Source: Gillisia mitskevichiae (lineage in GTDB: Bacteria; Bacteroidota; Bacteroidia; Flavobacteriales; Flavobacteriaceae). Taken from it: a stretch of 64,000 nt of DNA. Of the stretch, positions 1 to 7,225 are shown piece by piece; position 1 is the first letter of the stretch, and each line of letters starts with the position of its first letter. Below the pieces are notes generated by a model. It was not told the DNA's origin, did no database searches, and saw nothing but the letters and a program-made list of their open reading frames with translations. Location of the stretch: the NCBI RefSeq assembly GCF_003634585.1, contig NZ_RBLG01000006.1, positions 21,743-85,742 of the forward strand, written 5' to 3'. A program made the position numbers and the translations under genes.

Positions 1-204
1 TCAAACTTTTCAGAAGAACTAGATCATACAATTGAACTTATCTCAAAAAATCCTGAACTTTTCCAAGTTTCAAAAAAGAAAAAAGGAGTAAGAAGAGCAG
101 TTGTCGCACGATATAATAATCTCTTTTATCGGACTAAAAATGACACTGTTGAAATACTATCTCTATTTTCCAACCGACAAGATCCAGATAAAATTAAGAT
201 CTAA
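1..204 (+). CDS. RelE/ParE-type toxin, C-terminal part (partial)
   Basis: The reading frame is open from the first base and ends with TAA at 202-204, giving 67 residues of a protein that begins outside the window. The end has the pattern of the RelE/ParE toxin family: a helix with KNPELF, a lysine-rich turn (KKKKGVRRAV), a strand with YNNLFYR and a last strand with VEILSLF followed by a short basic tail. Such toxins either cut mRNA on ribosomes (RelE) or block gyrase (ParE), and are normally encoded after a small antitoxin gene, which would lie to the left. The gene ends 12 bases before the first 124-bp repeat, so it is the cargo of the leftmost visible cassette-like unit. Toxin-antitoxin pairs are known to stabilise integron arrays. 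Family assignment is fairly sure; the exact toxin type is not. Confidence 0.75.
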   Translation, partial: SNFSEELDHTIELISKNPELFQVSKKKKGVRRAVVARYNNLFYRTKNDTVEILSLFSNRQDPDKIKI

Positions 205-216
205 AAACCGCAGCAT

Positions 217-340
217 AACATCGGTTAAGCGCAAATAGCGGGCTTAGTCGAAAAAGTGTATATTAGACACCAAGTAAAAAACAACTAAGCCGACAAGTTT
301 GCGTCCCTACTCCACGCTACTTGCCTTAACCAAGACCGTT
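217..340 (+). repeat. attC-like repeat A
   Basis: Clean 124-bp copy running from AAC (217-219) to GTT (338-340). The arms GGTTAAG (223-229) and CTTAACC (325-331) pair. A single extra C at 230 follows, then GCAAATAGCG pairs with CGCTACTTGC at 315-324 with one mismatch, and the inner GCTTAGT pairs with ACTAAGC. Between the outer AAC/GTT boxes and the first stem lie unequal unpaired spacers, ATC against AAGACC. The bases before AAC (CCGCAGCAT) should be complementary to the start of the unit left of the window, which would begin GTTATGCTGCGG. Confidence 0.85.
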
Positions 341-373
341 GCCATTCATTGTACTCACTCAAACTCTAGAAAA

Positions 374-574
374 ATGATAAAAAGAAATTTAGCTTCAATA
401 TTTATAATAGCCTCTTGTATTTGGAGTATCCTAACTGTTGAATTTTCAAATATTTCGGAACCAAAAGAATATTGGGATTTGATTATTTCATCGCTCATAA
501 TTATAGCGTCATTAATATTAATTTTTAGTACGGAATATAAAATCAAGAAAAATAAAGAATATAAATCTGAATAA
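374..574 (+). CDS. Small two-helix membrane protein, unknown function
   Basis: A 66-residue protein with two hydrophobic segments (about residues 5-21 and 38-53) and a charged lysine-rich tail ending KNKEYKSE. I chose the ATG at 374: the frame stays open to 299, but that stretch is inside repeat A, so the longer version would translate the recombination-site-like DNA. It is the only gene of the unit between repeats A and B. The following 575-787 is non-coding and carries three loosely similar blocks around AGTTTGCGGAAT or AGTTGCGGAATT. I do not recognise a family. Small membrane proteins are common cargo in integron cassettes, but no function can be given. Confidence 0.55.
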   Translation: MIKRNLASIFIIASCIWSILTVEFSNISEPKEYWDLIISSLIIIASLILIFSTEYKIKKNKEYKSE

Positions 575-787
575 AATAACAAAGGAATATTAGCAAGTTT
601 GCGCAATCGAAATCTGAATTAAAAACGTGGAATCTCACTAAATCATTATTCAGCAAGTTGCGGAATTGCTTACTCAATCGGAATTGAAAAAGTTTGCGGA
701 ATAACGCGCTGAACGAACTCAATGATAAGCTGAATTTAAAAATGGGAATTTGATTGAAAATTTGAACTAAAAAAACAACGAAATGGC

Positions 788-913
788 AACATCGGTTAAG
801 TGCAAATAGCGGGCATTCTGGTGAAAAGTGCTATTTTAGACATTAAGTAAAAAACAACAAAACCGACAAGAACGCGTCCCTACTCCACGCTACTTGCCTT
901 AACCAAGACCGTT
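788..913 (+). repeat. attC-like repeat B
   Basis: Clean 126-bp copy, AAC at 788-790 and GTT at 911-913. The nine bases AATGGCAAC at 782-790 are the exact reverse complement of GTTGCCATT at 338-346, the start of the unit it closes. The first stem GGTTAAG/CTTAACC is unchanged and the extra base after it is T instead of C. Confidence 0.85.
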
Positions 914-947
914 ACCTTGCATTTGAACTCACTCAAAAACAGTAGAA

Positions 948-1511
948 TTGAATAACAGAATTAAAATTCCTTTAAGTAAAAAGAAAATCATTATACTTCT
1001 CGTGTCTGCAATTGTTTTTATAACTGGAGGAATTTGGATGATAATTGAGCCTGGAAATGCAAGACATTTTTTTAATCCTATAAATGGAAGATTTTTCTAT
1101 CTCAACCCAGAATCTATCATGCTATTTGGAATTATTGGAATTTTGTTTTTCGGAGCAGCAGTAATTTATGGGGTTAAAAAACTATTCTACAAAAAAGTTG
1201 GACTTATTATCGACTCAAACGGAATAACTGACAACTCCAACGCATCAAGTATTGGACTAATTGAATGGAATGACATTTCCGATATAAGAGTAATGCAAGT
1301 AATGTCGACCAAATTCTTGTTAATCGATATCTTAAACCCTGAAAAATATATCGGAAAAGCTAAAAACGGAGTACAAGCTAAACTTATGAAAGCAAATATG
1401 AGTATTTACCAAACACCACTTTCGATTACATCAAACACTCTGAAATATGATTTTGGAGAACTTGAGAAATTGATACGAAATGAATTTAAACGGAATAAAA
1501 ACGCAAGGTAA
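948..1511 (+). CDS. STM3941 family membrane protein
   Basis: A 187-residue protein matching the STM3941 family as I remember it: an N-terminal IKIPLSKKK motif, two transmembrane helices (about residues 13-33 and 56-75), then a cytoplasmic PH-like domain with the pattern GLIIDSNGITDNS, VGLIEWNDI-like GLIEWNDIS, KNGVQAKLMKAN and a final FGELEKLI helix. Function is unknown. The start is a TTG at 948, which gives the family's expected N-terminus; no ATG fits. The stop codon TAA at 1509-1511 overlaps the AAC box of the next repeat (1510-1512), so the recombination-site-like DNA supplies part of the stop. It is the only gene of the unit between repeats B and C. Confidence 0.75.
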   Translation: MNNRIKIPLSKKKIIILLVSAIVFITGGIWMIIEPGNARHFFNPINGRFFYLNPESIMLFGIIGILFFGAAVIYGVKKLFYKKVGLIIDSNGITDNSNASSIGLIEWNDISDIRVMQVMSTKFLLIDILNPEKYIGKAKNGVQAKLMKANMSIYQTPLSITSNTLKYDFGELEKLIRNEFKRNKNAR

Positions 1512-1633
1512 CATCGGTTAAGCGCAAATAGCGGGCTTAGTCGAAAAAGTGTATTTTAGATACCAAGTTAAAAACAACAAAGCCGACAAGAACGCGTCCC
1601 TACTCCACGCTACTTGCCTTAACCAAGACCGTT
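1510..1633 (+). repeat. attC-like repeat C
   Basis: Clean 124-bp copy, AAC at 1510-1512 and GTT at 1631-1633. The ten bases GCAAGGTAAC at 1503-1512 are the exact reverse complement of GTTACCTTGC at 911-920, the start of the same unit. The stems, the one-base bulge after GGTTAAG and the unequal spacers (ATC and AAGACC) are as in repeat A. Confidence 0.85.
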
Positions 1634-1662
1634 GTAGGCAATTATTAAGGAAAATTTTAGGA

Positions 1663-2364
1663 ATGAATGAAACTTTCATAGCATCTTTAATATTGTTGAT
1701 ATATTTTTCACCTGTATTTTACCAACTAATTCTCGCAATAAAGGAAAGTAAGGGAGGAAATCGAATACCTCTAAAGAAATTTATAAAGTTCACGAAATTT
1801 AGTTTATTGATTCTGATCCCAATTTTAATATCATTTGCTGTCGTAAGCCATACCAACTACTTAAATTATGAAAAGCCTATCACTTTTGATAATTACAAAA
1901 AAATTACATTTGAAAACTTTAGGGGTCTTGAGCTTTTTAAAAAGTCATTGTATGGTAATAAAAGGTTTGCTTATGTTGTAACGACAATCGACAGTGATAT
2001 AAGTGAAAATAGCATAACTATAAGATCCTTATTTCATCCTTCTCGTTCATTCGTTTACAATCAAAATACAAACAGTAAGGAGTTATTAAGTCATGAAAAA
2101 TATCATATTAAAATCACTGAATTATACACTCGAAAAGCAAAAGAAAAAATTTCAAAACTCAACTCTTATTCTAAAGATAAAATTGAAGAAATTTTAATAG
2201 AAGTGAAAAAGAATGAACAAGTTTTTCAGGAGGAATATGATTATAATACATTTCATAGCTATGTTTTAAGTGAACAAAAGAGATATGAGAAAGATGTTGA
2301 TAGTTTATTAAATTTACTTACCGATTTTAAAAACCCACAAATTATAATTAATGACAAAGATTAG
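1663..2364 (+). CDS. Membrane protein with DUF922-like HExxH domain
   Basis: A 233-residue protein with two hydrophobic segments near the N-terminus (about 5-25 and 46-62), followed by a presumably extracytoplasmic domain. It carries LLSHEKYHIKITELYTRKAK, an HExxH zinc-metallopeptidase motif (H144, E145, H148) in the setting typical of the DUF922 family, where the motif is followed by a helix of the type ITELYARK. The later conserved block (about 195-225, EEYDYNTFHS then QKRYEKDVDSLL) also fits. The longer frame begins in repeat C, so I use the ATG at 1663. The gene overlaps the next by 14 bases, an operon-like pair carried in one unit. Proteolytic activity is an inference from the motif. Confidence 0.6.
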   Translation: MNETFIASLILLIYFSPVFYQLILAIKESKGGNRIPLKKFIKFTKFSLLILIPILISFAVVSHTNYLNYEKPITFDNYKKITFENFRGLELFKKSLYGNKRFAYVVTTIDSDISENSITIRSLFHPSRSFVYNQNTNSKELLSHEKYHIKITELYTRKAKEKISKLNSYSKDKIEEILIEVKKNEQVFQEEYDYNTFHSYVLSEQKRYEKDVDSLLNLLTDFKNPQIIINDKD

Positions 2365-3103
2365 ATTTATTTTATTGGCACTCGCATGCATAACACTTAC
2401 AAATTGCAATACAACAGAACATGAATTTCCTTTAGATAAAAGATTTTGGGATACAAATGATTATGATACCGCAGTTTTAGAATTAAGATATGGTTATAAA
2501 GAAGATGAAAAACTGCCCACTTTTGCAGACCCTGAAAAAAGACTAGTTGTAGAAAAACTGACAGATGAGCAAAATTTCAACATTGTTCTAAATGATAATG
2601 AACTTGGTATAGAACACCGAAACGATGTGGCAACTGAGTTTTTTAAACATTGGCAATCCATGACCCGTATTTATGTAGCAAAAGATAGAAAGGATCAATA
2701 TCTATATGATAAAGAATTGCTAGCTGTTTGGCATTTCGGATTAGAATTACAATTAAAATATTTTAAATTAGGAAACGATCAAATTCGCAATATGGCTGAC
2801 GATCCCAATTCAGTTATTGTACAGAGTAATATTGATTCCAATGTTAAAACAATGATTAATAATTATCTAATCTATTTAGATTTGATAAATGAAGAAGATG
2901 CATTTACAGAAGAAGGTGAAAATGACTTAGCAAGTGGAATTGATCAATACTTTACTCAAATGATTGAACTTTATCCAGATGCTGATTATAACAGCATGAA
3001 AAGGAAGGCTGAATTGATGATTAATAAAAGTCATTCTGATAATATAAAGTCATCTCTTAACAAATTGATCCAACTGATAGAATCAAAAACTATAGAACAA
3101 TAA
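2351..3103 (+). CDS. Lipoprotein of unknown function
   Basis: A 250-residue protein with a lipoprotein signal peptide (lipobox LTNC, Cys19). The mature part is acidic and mostly helical, without a family that I recognise. It contains a segment with WHFGLELQLKYF and ends with repeated helix-like stretches (YNSMKRKAELMINK, SSLNKLIQLIESK). It starts inside the end of the DUF922-like gene, so the two are probably translated together and may work as a membrane protease with a lipoprotein partner or inhibitor; that is a guess from position only. It ends nine bases before repeat D. Confidence 0.65.
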   Translation: MTKIRFILLALACITLTNCNTTEHEFPLDKRFWDTNDYDTAVLELRYGYKEDEKLPTFADPEKRLVVEKLTDEQNFNIVLNDNELGIEHRNDVATEFFKHWQSMTRIYVAKDRKDQYLYDKELLAVWHFGLELQLKYFKLGNDQIRNMADDPNSVIVQSNIDSNVKTMINNYLIYLDLINEEDAFTEEGENDLASGIDQYFTQMIELYPDADYNSMKRKAELMINKSHSDNIKSSLNKLIQLIESKTIEQ

Positions 3104-3111
3104 CTGCCTAC

Positions 3112-3234
3112 AACATCGGTTAAGTGCAAATAGCGGGCTTTGTCGAAAAAGTGTATTTTAGATCTCAAGTAAAAATCAACTAAGCCGACAAGTTTGCGAC
3201 CCTATTCCCACTACTTGCCTTAACCAAGACCGTT
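3112..3234 (+). repeat. attC-like repeat D
   Basis: Clean 123-bp copy, AAC at 3112-3114 and GTT at 3232-3234. The ten bases TGCCTACAAC at 3105-3114 are the exact reverse complement of GTTGTAGGCA at 1631-1640, the start of the two-gene unit it closes. The right arm carries small changes (CCCTATTCCCACTACTTG). Confidence 0.85.
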
Positions 3235-3281
3235 GTGATTAATGATTTTTATTAACATTCGGTTTCAATAACTTAAACTAA

Positions 3282-3384
3282 ATACAGTTATCAAAATAGC
3301 GAATAACATTTAATAGAAAACATTTAACTTCACCAACAACCCAAGTTTAAAGCCGACAAGACCGCGTCCCTAATATAGCTCTTG
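3282..3384 (+). repeat. Degraded attC-like repeat cut by IS3 remnant
   Basis: CAGTTATC-AAAATAGCG at the left matches the GGTTAAGC-GCAAATAGCG arm, and AAGCCGACAAGACCGCGTCCCTA at 3351-3373 (shown in two parts elsewhere) matches the right half of the clean repeats almost base for base. The right end, expected to read CTTAACCAAGACCGTT, is missing; transposase-like sequence begins immediately after CTCTTG. No full gene lies between this copy and repeat D. Confidence 0.6.
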
Positions 3385-3387
3385 TAA

Positions 3388-4164
3388 AAATCGTGGACGT
3401 TTGGTGTTAGACGAAATCAATTTACCGGTGGAATTAAACTCTATCAGGAATTAAAGGCTGATATGGACAGACTCGGTATTAAAATAGGAAGGGATAAATT
3501 CTATCGAGTAATGCGAATGAATAACCTGCTCGTTCCTAAATTAAAGCGGTTTCATATCACAACCGATTCAAAACATCGATTCTTTAAATACAAAAACCTC
3601 GTAAAAGACAAAGTTCCCAGCAGGCCTGAACAACTTTGGGTGAGCGATATCACCTATATCAAAACACAGAACGGACACAGTTACTTGGCATTGGTCACAG
3701 TCGCCTATTCTAAACAAATTATGGGTTATAAATTAGCAAGCCATATGAAGACGTCACTTTGCATCGATGCGCTTCGAATAGCTATTAAAAATAGAAAATA
3801 CAAGAATCAAAAACTCATCCATCATTCAGATCGTGGAATTCAGTATTGCAACCCGCGATACACCAGCTTTGCTGAGAAACACGGAATACTCAAGAGCATG
3901 ACAGAGAAGTACGATCCATTTGAAAACGCCGTAGCTGAGAGAAGAATCAACAGGACGCTCAAATATGAATATGATTTAAAACGAACTATAAAAAATACTA
4001 ACTTAGCGAAGAAGATGGTCAAACGAGCTGTTGAAATTTACAACAACAAGAGACCGCATTTTAGTCTCAAATTGAACACCCCTAACTTTGTTCATTTGAA
4101 TAGAAATGTAGACTATCATTCCTATAAAAAAATCAAACAAAATTTACAACTATTGACCATTTAA
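3388..4164 (+). pseudogene. IS3-family transposase (OrfB), 5'-truncated
   Basis: The frame opens after a stop at 3385 and reads through GGIKLYQELK, GIKIGRDKFYRVMR and then an intact rve/DDE integrase core: WVSDITYI (first Asp), LIHHSDRGIQYC (second Asp) and ENAVAERRINRTLKYEY (Glu). The C-terminal YNNKRPHFSLKLNTP is typical of IS3 OrfB. The largest ATG-started part is 3463-4164 (233 residues). The HTH-bearing OrfA and the first part of OrfB are absent, so this is a remnant and not an active element. Its left edge coincides with a truncated attC-like repeat, which shows that it (or a deletion linked to it) broke the array here. The exact IS subgroup cannot be told. Confidence 0.85.
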
Positions 4165-4393
4165 ACTGTCGAAAATTGAATCAAAAATGGTCAACCTATT
4201 TCAGTATAATACACTTTAGAGCCGAATTTACATCGGATCTGATAAAATTAAAATAGGTATATAGACTTATTATTCTGACTTTTACTCAAGTATGAGATAA
4301 GTAAAAATTGAATGAGTCATTAAATATTGATTTTTTTTAAAAGTAGTACAGGACTTTTATTAGGAGTTAAATCCAATTAAAACACTGAAAATC

Positions 4394-4921
4394 ATGAACA
4401 AAATAAAATCAAATATTGTAATCGTAATTTTAATTTATTTGAATTCTAATTTCACTCTTGCACAAGAGAGCAAGTTAACTTTAAATTCAACGAGTATTGG
4501 TATTGGCTTAATCGGTTCATCATCTGAAACTTCTGATGGTGGACTAAGTATAAGTTTGGATTTATCGACTAAACTGAATGAAAATATTTTCTCGTTCTAT
4601 TTGAATGGTGGCTCTGAATTGAACTTATTTGATGCGGAGGAAAATTATACTGAAATAAATTTAACTTATGGAAGACAAATAGAATTGAATAATTGGATAA
4701 AGTTAGAAGGGCACTTAGGAGTAGGGTATTTTAATTATAGCGTTAAAAATGGCTCAACTAATTTTACTACAAATAAGGAATCAACTATCGGCTTTCCATT
4801 TAGAGTAAAACTGATTTTTTACACAGGCAAGCATTTCGGAATTGGCATAAACCCAAATATGAATTTGAATTCTTTAGTAAATACATATTCTGGAAATATA
4901 ATCTTCCAATATAGATTTTAA
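4394..4921 (+). CDS. Small outer-membrane beta-barrel protein
   Basis: A 175-residue protein with a signal peptide (residues 1-23, cut after TLAQ) and alternating hydrophobic/polar strands throughout, such as WIKLEGHLGVGYFNYSV, ending in an aromatic residue (IIFQYRF), the usual signature recognised by the BAM machinery. The size suggests an eight-strand barrel. No specific family is recognised. It sits between the IS3 remnant and repeat E and would be the cargo of a unit whose left boundary was lost. About 220 bases after it hold no gene. Confidence 0.6.
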   Translation: MNKIKSNIVIVILIYLNSNFTLAQESKLTLNSTSIGIGLIGSSSETSDGGLSISLDLSTKLNENIFSFYLNGGSELNLFDAEENYTEINLTYGRQIELNNWIKLEGHLGVGYFNYSVKNGSTNFTTNKESTIGFPFRVKLIFYTGKHFGIGINPNMNLNSLVNTYSGNIIFQYRF

Positions 4922-5147
4922 ACAAGCATAATACTGTGTTTAACTAATTTCTTTAGTCTTTGCGTATTTGAAAAATTCCATTGTAATCTTCTCGAATTCG
5001 TTTTTGTAACCTAAATTAGTTGCTGAAACATCCAACTAACCATACACAAACTCGATATAGATCGTTAAAATCGAAATGCATTAAAAACAAAAAATCTGAT
5101 CAAACTGTTAAAAATATGGGCTCACTCGGATAGTCGCCCCAGTTTAA

Positions 5148-5272
5148 AACATCGTTTAACAACAAAATCTGGCATATTATTGAAAAGTATTATTTTAGAG
5201 ACCAAGTAAAAAACAACAGAGCCAAAAAGAACGTGTCCCTACTCTACACTTTTTGCCTTAACCAAGACCGTT
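5148..5272 (+). repeat. attC-like repeat E (slightly degraded)
   Basis: 125 bp from AAC to GTT. The right arm is intact (GCCTTAACCAAGACCGTT) but the left arm reads ATCGTTTAAC-AACAAAATC, so pairing of the second stem is weakened. The bases before AAC (AGTTTAA) do not match any preceding unit start; the unit's left end was disturbed by the IS3 remnant. Confidence 0.75.
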
Positions 5273-5329
5273 ATGTCCAAGCTCATCTGAAAAACAGAGA
5301 CAAAGAGCAATTTTTAAACCTATTAGTAA

Positions 5330-6265
5330 ATGAAGAAATATTACTTAATTATATTAATTGTTTTTGCTTTTTCTAGTTGCATAAATGATGACTTAGCTAA
5401 TAAAAAAGAAGAAGCTAAAGACATATGCATAGATTCTATAATTCCTTGCCCAGTTATAATTGGACAAGAAAACATTGGATGTGTAGCTAATATTATATTT
5501 TTGGCGGAAGGATTTACACAAGATGAAATGACAGAATTTCAAACCTTGTGTAATATTGCAAAACAAGCAATTCTTGACATGGAACCTTTTACTTCATCAA
5601 TTAATAGCTTAAATTTTTACAGAGTAGACTCACCTTCAATAACTTCAGGAATTAGAACAATTGAATTCACCAATACTTGTAATGGAACAACAGGAACAAA
5701 TACTACGTCCCAGACTCCATGGTCGGTTTTCAGTAATAAAATTGGACTAAAACGTCTATTAGGTCTAGACACTTCTACTAGAGATGAACTTGAAAGTTTG
5801 TATGGACATTATGCAACGGGGGACTATGCTTATACAATAATTATTGCTAATTCATCAGGATTTTTTGCTAGTGCGGAATTTCCAGGGGTTACAGAATTTA
5901 ATACGATTGAAAATCCCAAAGTTTCCAATATGATAATTTCAAAAAATGACAGTGGTGAAATATTTAAATTTCTGACAAGACATGAATTCGGTCATTCATT
6001 TGGAAACATGGATGATGAGTATGAAGATTCCGGATCTAATTGTGCTTTAAAACTACAACCTTGGTTTCTACCAATAACACCAAAATTAAATGTTCTAACA
6101 TATAACCCAAACACTTGGTTTGAAGGAGCAAGATATTCTCAAACAGGTTATTGGAGAGAATGGAATAATTCTATAATGAGAAATGATTATTATTCAAGTG
6201 AATATTCTCCCATACAAAAATCGATAGTAAAACAAAGACTGGTGGAAGCAATTGGATGTGACTAA
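5330..6265 (+). CDS. M64-type metallopeptidase lipoprotein
   Basis: A 311-residue lipoprotein (lipobox FSSC, Cys17) with the peptidase M64 (IgA peptidase) architecture: a NIIFLAEGFT motif near residue 55-63, a region YTIIIAN around 168-174, and the zinc site HEFGHSFGNMDDEY (H218, E219, H222 and the acidic cluster D228-E230). M64 enzymes are secreted zinc endopeptidases. It is the only gene between repeats E and F. Its presence beside another HExxH protein and a papain-like protein in neighbouring units makes surface proteolysis a theme of this array. The start codon is an ATG 58 bases after the repeat. Substrate unknown. Confidence 0.8.
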   Translation: MKKYYLIILIVFAFSSCINDDLANKKEEAKDICIDSIIPCPVIIGQENIGCVANIIFLAEGFTQDEMTEFQTLCNIAKQAILDMEPFTSSINSLNFYRVDSPSITSGIRTIEFTNTCNGTTGTNTTSQTPWSVFSNKIGLKRLLGLDTSTRDELESLYGHYATGDYAYTIIIANSSGFFASAEFPGVTEFNTIENPKVSNMIISKNDSGEIFKFLTRHEFGHSFGNMDDEYEDSGSNCALKLQPWFLPITPKLNVLTYNPNTWFEGARYSQTGYWREWNNSIMRNDYYSSEYSPIQKSIVKQRLVEAIGCD

Positions 6266-6312
6266 TTAAGTTAATTATAAAGCAAAAAGTATACTAATTG
6301 CCACCACAGTTT

Positions 6313-6437
6313 AACATTGCTTAAGCACAAATATCAGACAGTCTATTGAAATTTGCTATATTAGAGACCAGCTAAATAATAACAAGTGGATAATAATGCA
6401 TCCCTACTCTATGCTACTTGCCTTAATCAAGACCGTT
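6313..6437 (+). repeat. attC-like repeat F (degraded)
   Basis: 125 bp. Left arm AACATTGCTTAAGCACAAATA, right arm CTACTTGCCTTAATCAAGACCGTT; the stem TTAAG/CTTAA survives. The bases before AAC no longer match the start of the M64 unit (GTTATGTCC). Confidence 0.7.
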
Positions 6438-6507
6438 ATGAACGATGCCTTTTCAAATTTTACACTTACTCTTTGTTTTTTAGAATCGCTTTAAACAAAA
6501 AATAGAT

Positions 6508-7005
6508 ATGAAGATAATTAAATGGATCTACACAATTTTTATTGGACTATTCATATTCTCAGCATGTTCCAACAATGATGAATCAGAGCCAGTCCCAGAT
6601 CCGGTCACAGAGCCTGTTCCTATTCTCATTACAAGTGAAATTATCGGAGTCTGGAAACCAATTAAGTCGGCTGTGGTGTGTTCAACTGGAAATGAAGATA
6701 TTTATAATTTAGATCCATGCGAAAAAAGAGGTGAAATAATATTTTTTAATGATAGTACAATGCGTATTTCTGTAACCGAAGCTCACACAGATATCTGTAG
6801 GACAATATATCAAGCAACAGGAACTTGGATGCTGAGTGACGATCAACTTAAACTCACAATAGAAGGAGAAACGGAAATTCCAGCTTTCTTTGAGTTAACC
6901 AATAATATTTTACGAATTGGCGGAAATGATTTTGGAGATGATGACCGGTGTGATGGAGATAATCTTCCCTCTTATTACTATACTGAATATGAAAGAGCTA
7001 ATTAA
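6508..7005 (+). CDS. Lipocalin-like lipoprotein
   Basis: A 165-residue lipoprotein (lipobox FSAC, Cys20) with a short proline-rich linker (residues 27-40, PVPDPVTEPVP) followed by a compact beta domain that begins IIGVWKPIKS and contains EIIFFNDSTMRI and TGTWMLSDDQLKLTI. That layout is typical of the lipocalin-like lipoproteins of Bacteroidota. Four cysteines of the mature domain may form disulfides. Ligand unknown. It is the only gene between repeats F and G, in the same orientation as all other cargo. Confidence 0.7.
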   Translation: MKIIKWIYTIFIGLFIFSACSNNDESEPVPDPVTEPVPILITSEIIGVWKPIKSAVVCSTGNEDIYNLDPCEKRGEIIFFNDSTMRISVTEAHTDICRTIYQATGTWMLSDDQLKLTIEGETEIPAFFELTNNILRIGGNDFGDDDRCDGDNLPSYYYTEYERAN

Positions 7006-7052
7006 TCAGGAATTATAAATCATAAATTTATTATTCCTAAACACACATACTA

Positions 7053-7196
7053 ATTTTCATTTATTAAGCCCAAATAACCAGTTTTTGATTAAAGCGTGAT
7101 ATTCTAGACATCAATTAAAAATAAACGAATTTGACAAAGCTCGATAACTATCGGAAGCGTCCCTGCTCCACGCCACTTGCCTTAATCGAGACCGTT
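7053..7196 (+). repeat. attC-like repeat G with extra hairpin
   Basis: A degraded copy of about 144 bp. It is longer than A-F because a short palindrome, TCGATAACTATCGGA (7141-7155), sits between the GACAAAGC and GCGTCCC blocks. The right end, ACTTGCCTTAATCGAGACCGTT, is well kept and the left end is poor. Confidence 0.6.
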
Positions 7197-7225
7197 ATAA
7201 ACAAATTAGATTAAAAATTACCAGA

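Noticed and set aside
299..373. Upstream extension of the small membrane protein gene into repeat A
   Set aside because: The extended N-terminus is encoded by the repeat and occurs in the same way after other copies (also at 1549-1662), so it is a by-product of open frames in the repeat.
217..3234. The 124-bp repeat as a simple MITE or REP element
   Set aside because: A transposing element would have constant ends and target duplications flanking the repeat itself. Here the variable complementary sequences flank the gene-bearing interval between two repeats, which a MITE does not explain. It remains possible for the worn solitary copies.
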